The translations under genes and the position numbers were made by a program. The notes under the pieces are model-generated. The model saw nothing but the letters and a program-made list of their open reading frames with translations. It did no database searches and was not told the DNA's origin. 15,744 nucleotides of DNA. It comes from RZZS01 sp964498755 (GTDB taxonomy: Bacteria; Pseudomonadota; Alphaproteobacteria; Micavibrionales; Micavibrionaceae). This document shows, piece by piece, positions 14,226 to 15,744 of the stretch; position 1 is the first letter of the stretch, and every line of letters begins with the position of its first letter. The stretch is taken from assembly GCA_964498755.1 (NCBI GenBank), contig CAZCIB010000050.1, forward strand, positions 1-15,744, written 5' to 3'.

Positions 14226-15320
14226 ATGGCCAAAGGCGGCGGAAACGACGAAAGACCCATAATTGTCAAAAAGGTCATCAAGAAAGCAGACGGCCATCAC
14301 GGCGGCGCGTGGAAGGTGGCGTATGCCGACTTCGTAACGGCCATGATGGCGTTCTTTCTTCTGATGTGGCTTTTGAACGTCGCTACGGACGAGCAGCTCT
14401 ACGCGATTTCCGGCCATTTCGACCCGACGCATCCGCGCGTCTCGGAACGTCAAAGCGGCGCGGGCGGCGTTCTTGGCGGCCTTTCCATGGCGGAAAAAGG
14501 CGCGATGGCCACCAATGTCGACCCTTACGTGAACCGTCCGCCGCAACCGCCCGGGCGCCGCGGCGCAGGCGAAGGCCGCAGCGAGGAAGGCAACCTGACG
14601 GACCGCTCGACGGACGCTATCGCCGGCGAAGGCGTTGGCCCGGGCGAGACGGAAGGCGAAGGAGAGGGAGCTGGCTCCGGCCCGTCCGCCGAAGAACAGG
14701 CCGAGCAGGCCCGCTTCGAAGACGCGATGGAGGAAATCAAACAAGCGATCCAGGAAGATCCGGAACTCAAGCGCCTTTCCGAAAATATCATCGTTGACAT
14801 TACCCCGGATGGCCTGCGCATTCAGATCGTCGATCAGGAGGGTGAATCCATGTTCCCGATCGGCAGCGCGCGCATGTACGAAAAAACGCAAAAGCTGATC
14901 GCCAAAATCGCCGACGTCGTCAAAAAACTGCCCAACGAGATTTCCCTGCGCGGCCATACGGACGGCATTCCATACGGCGCGGGCGCGGAATATACCAACT
15001 GGGAACTCTCCGCCGACCGCGCGAACGCCAGCCGCCGCGTTTTGCTGGAGCACGGCTTCCCCGTCGATCGGATCAACAACGTCATGGGCAAGGCGGACCG
15101 CGAGCATCTCCTCCCCGACAAGCCGAAAGATCCGCGCAACAGGCGGATTACGCTGGTGCTCCTGCGCGATAAAATCGTCAACCCGCCGGAAGACAAACCG
15201 GAAGCTCAAAAGGGCAAACCGAAAAAAACGGGAGATAATAAAGGCCCGTCACGAAACCGGAAGCCGGCAAAACAGGAACCCGCCTTTGAACGCACGGAAG
15301 GCAACGTATATTTTCCCTGA
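14226..15320 (+). CDS. motB: Flagellar motor stator protein MotB
   Basis: A 364-residue protein that anchors the stator to peptidoglycan and carries the ion through the channel. After a basic cytoplasmic start comes the single membrane helix in AYADFVTAMMAFFLLMWLLN. Asp35 is the proton-binding residue, and the helix pattern suggests a proton-driven motor. A long periplasmic linker rich in Gly, Glu and Pro (about residues 95-160) leads to an OmpA-type peptidoglycan-binding domain with FPIGSARMYEKT, LRGHTDGIPY and NWELSADRANASRRVL. The protein ends in a basic Lys/Pro-rich tail of about 50 residues beyond the OmpA domain. A ribosome-binding site (AAAGGAG) lies 10 nt before the ATG. It is co-transcribed with motA. 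Confidence 0.96.
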   Translation: MAKGGGNDERPIIVKKVIKKADGHHGGAWKVAYADFVTAMMAFFLLMWLLNVATDEQLYAISGHFDPTHPRVSERQSGAGGVLGGLSMAEKGAMATNVDPYVNRPPQPPGRRGAGEGRSEEGNLTDRSTDAIAGEGVGPGETEGEGEGAGSGPSAEEQAEQARFEDAMEEIKQAIQEDPELKRLSENIIVDITPDGLRIQIVDQEGESMFPIGSARMYEKTQKLIAKIADVVKKLPNEISLRGHTDGIPYGAGAEYTNWELSADRANASRRVLLEHGFPVDRINNVMGKADREHLLPDKPKDPRNRRITLVLLRDKIVNPPEDKPEAQKGKPKKTGDNKGPSRNRKPAKQEPAFERTEGNVYFP

Positions 15321-15332
15321 GGGTCGGCAGCG

Positions 15333-15617
15333 TCAGGGCGGCGCAATTTCGCCCGTCTTGCGGAACCGATCCAAAGATATAACTTCGCCCCCAATACGCT
15401 CCGGCTCCTTTTCCCGGACATCCGTATCCAGCCCCACCATCGCCCGGAGATCGTATTTCCACTGCGCGATTATTTCCGGATCCATGTTATTTCTGGCAGC
15501 GCGGCTTATGCTCAGAATATTGCTGATGATAACAGCCGGAACGGGACCCAGAAAATCGTGTGATCCGTCCTTGAGCTTTTGCACTACGTCATCTGAAACC
15601 GGAATGCGCTCGCTCAT
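15333..15617 (-). CDS. Hypothetical protein convergent with motB (start uncertain)
   Basis: From the ATG at 15617 this reads 94 residues, beginning MSERIPVSDDVVQKLKDG. It contains AVIISNILSISRAARNN and ends SLDRFRKTGEIAPP. I do not recognise the family. The same frame stays open a further 41 codons upstream to a TGA at 15743-15741. That stretch has protein-like composition (for example YWIGLCDETDITEDSFEYSL) but no ATG, GTG or TTG start, and the ATG at 15617 has no ribosome-binding site. Either the gene starts at 15617, or it begins outside the window and a frameshift or stop separates the parts. Its stop is 12 nt from the motB stop, with no terminator between them. Confidence 0.5.
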   Translation of the reverse strand: MSERIPVSDDVVQKLKDGSHDFLGPVPAVIISNILSISRAARNNMDPEIIAQWKYDLRAMVGLDTDVREKEPERIGGEVISLDRFRKTGEIAPP

Positions 15618-15744
15618 GCGGCCAATGGGGAAAAGACTGTATTCAAAACTGTCTTCGGTAATGTCCGTCTCATCGCACAGACCGATCCAGTAACAGGGTA
15701 ATCGCGTGAGAAATATCTGATAGGCGATGAGATTTATGATTCAC

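Noticed and set aside
13914..15209. 431-codon open frame antisense to motA-motB
   Set aside because: It overlaps two certain genes, has an Arg/Ala/Phe-rich composition typical of a mirror of GC-rich codons, and shows no family motif.

Overview
The window looks like chromosomal, house-keeping DNA of a motile alphaproteobacterium. The main reason is gene order. A block read on the minus strand runs rpiB, glyA, nrdR, ribD, ribE, ribB(X), ribH, nusB and then the membrane pyrophosphatase hppA, and a MarR/LdtR-like regulator and hemB lie just beyond it. From memory, hemB, ldtR, glyA, nrdR, rib genes and nusB are neighbours in many Alphaproteobacteria. The RibB-with-dead-RibA fusion, a small DUF6898-like protein and the LdtR-like regulator point the same way. 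A run of exactly 100 N at 8734-8833 indicates a scaffolded draft or metagenome assembly. I cannot name the genus.

Layout, left to right. Positions 1-7775 are almost entirely minus-strand. Read in the direction of transcription this is: DUF6898-like protein, rpiB, glyA, a small unknown ORF, nrdR, ribD, ribE, ribB(X), ribH, nusB, a FliL-like membrane protein, and the first 70 codons of hppA. The riboflavin part is tightly packed: 10 nt between ribD and ribE, a 4-nt ATGA overlap between ribE and ribB, 17 nt from ribB to ribH, and 6 nt from ribH to nusB. The set makes ribose-5-phosphate, one-carbon units and flavin, next to NrdR, the repressor of ribonucleotide reductase. A 15-of-16 match to the NrdR box overlaps a plausible promoter just upstream of rpiB, which would tie this operon to its own repressor.

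Positions 7776-7931 form a short intergenic element bounded by 15-bp inverted repeats, with two sets of 8-bp tandem repeats inside. After it comes a plus-strand glutaryl-CoA dehydrogenase (gcdH) that runs into the N gap. An LdtR-like MarR regulator emerges from the other side of the gap on the minus strand. A 3-hydroxyisobutyryl-CoA hydrolase-like crotonase follows on the minus strand, diverging from hemB (plus).

Positions 11545-15320 (plus) are a motility and c-di-GMP module: a PAS / degenerate GGDEF / intact EAL phosphodiesterase, then motA and motB. A partly visible unknown gene on the minus strand converges on motB. No tRNA, rRNA, CRISPR array, transposase or phage gene was seen, and no complete new defence or mobile system. 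The observations most worth following are the NrdR box on rpiB-glyA, the inverted-repeat element at 7787-7923, the small ORF with an in-frame TGA before nrdR, and the EAL protein paired with the stator genes.
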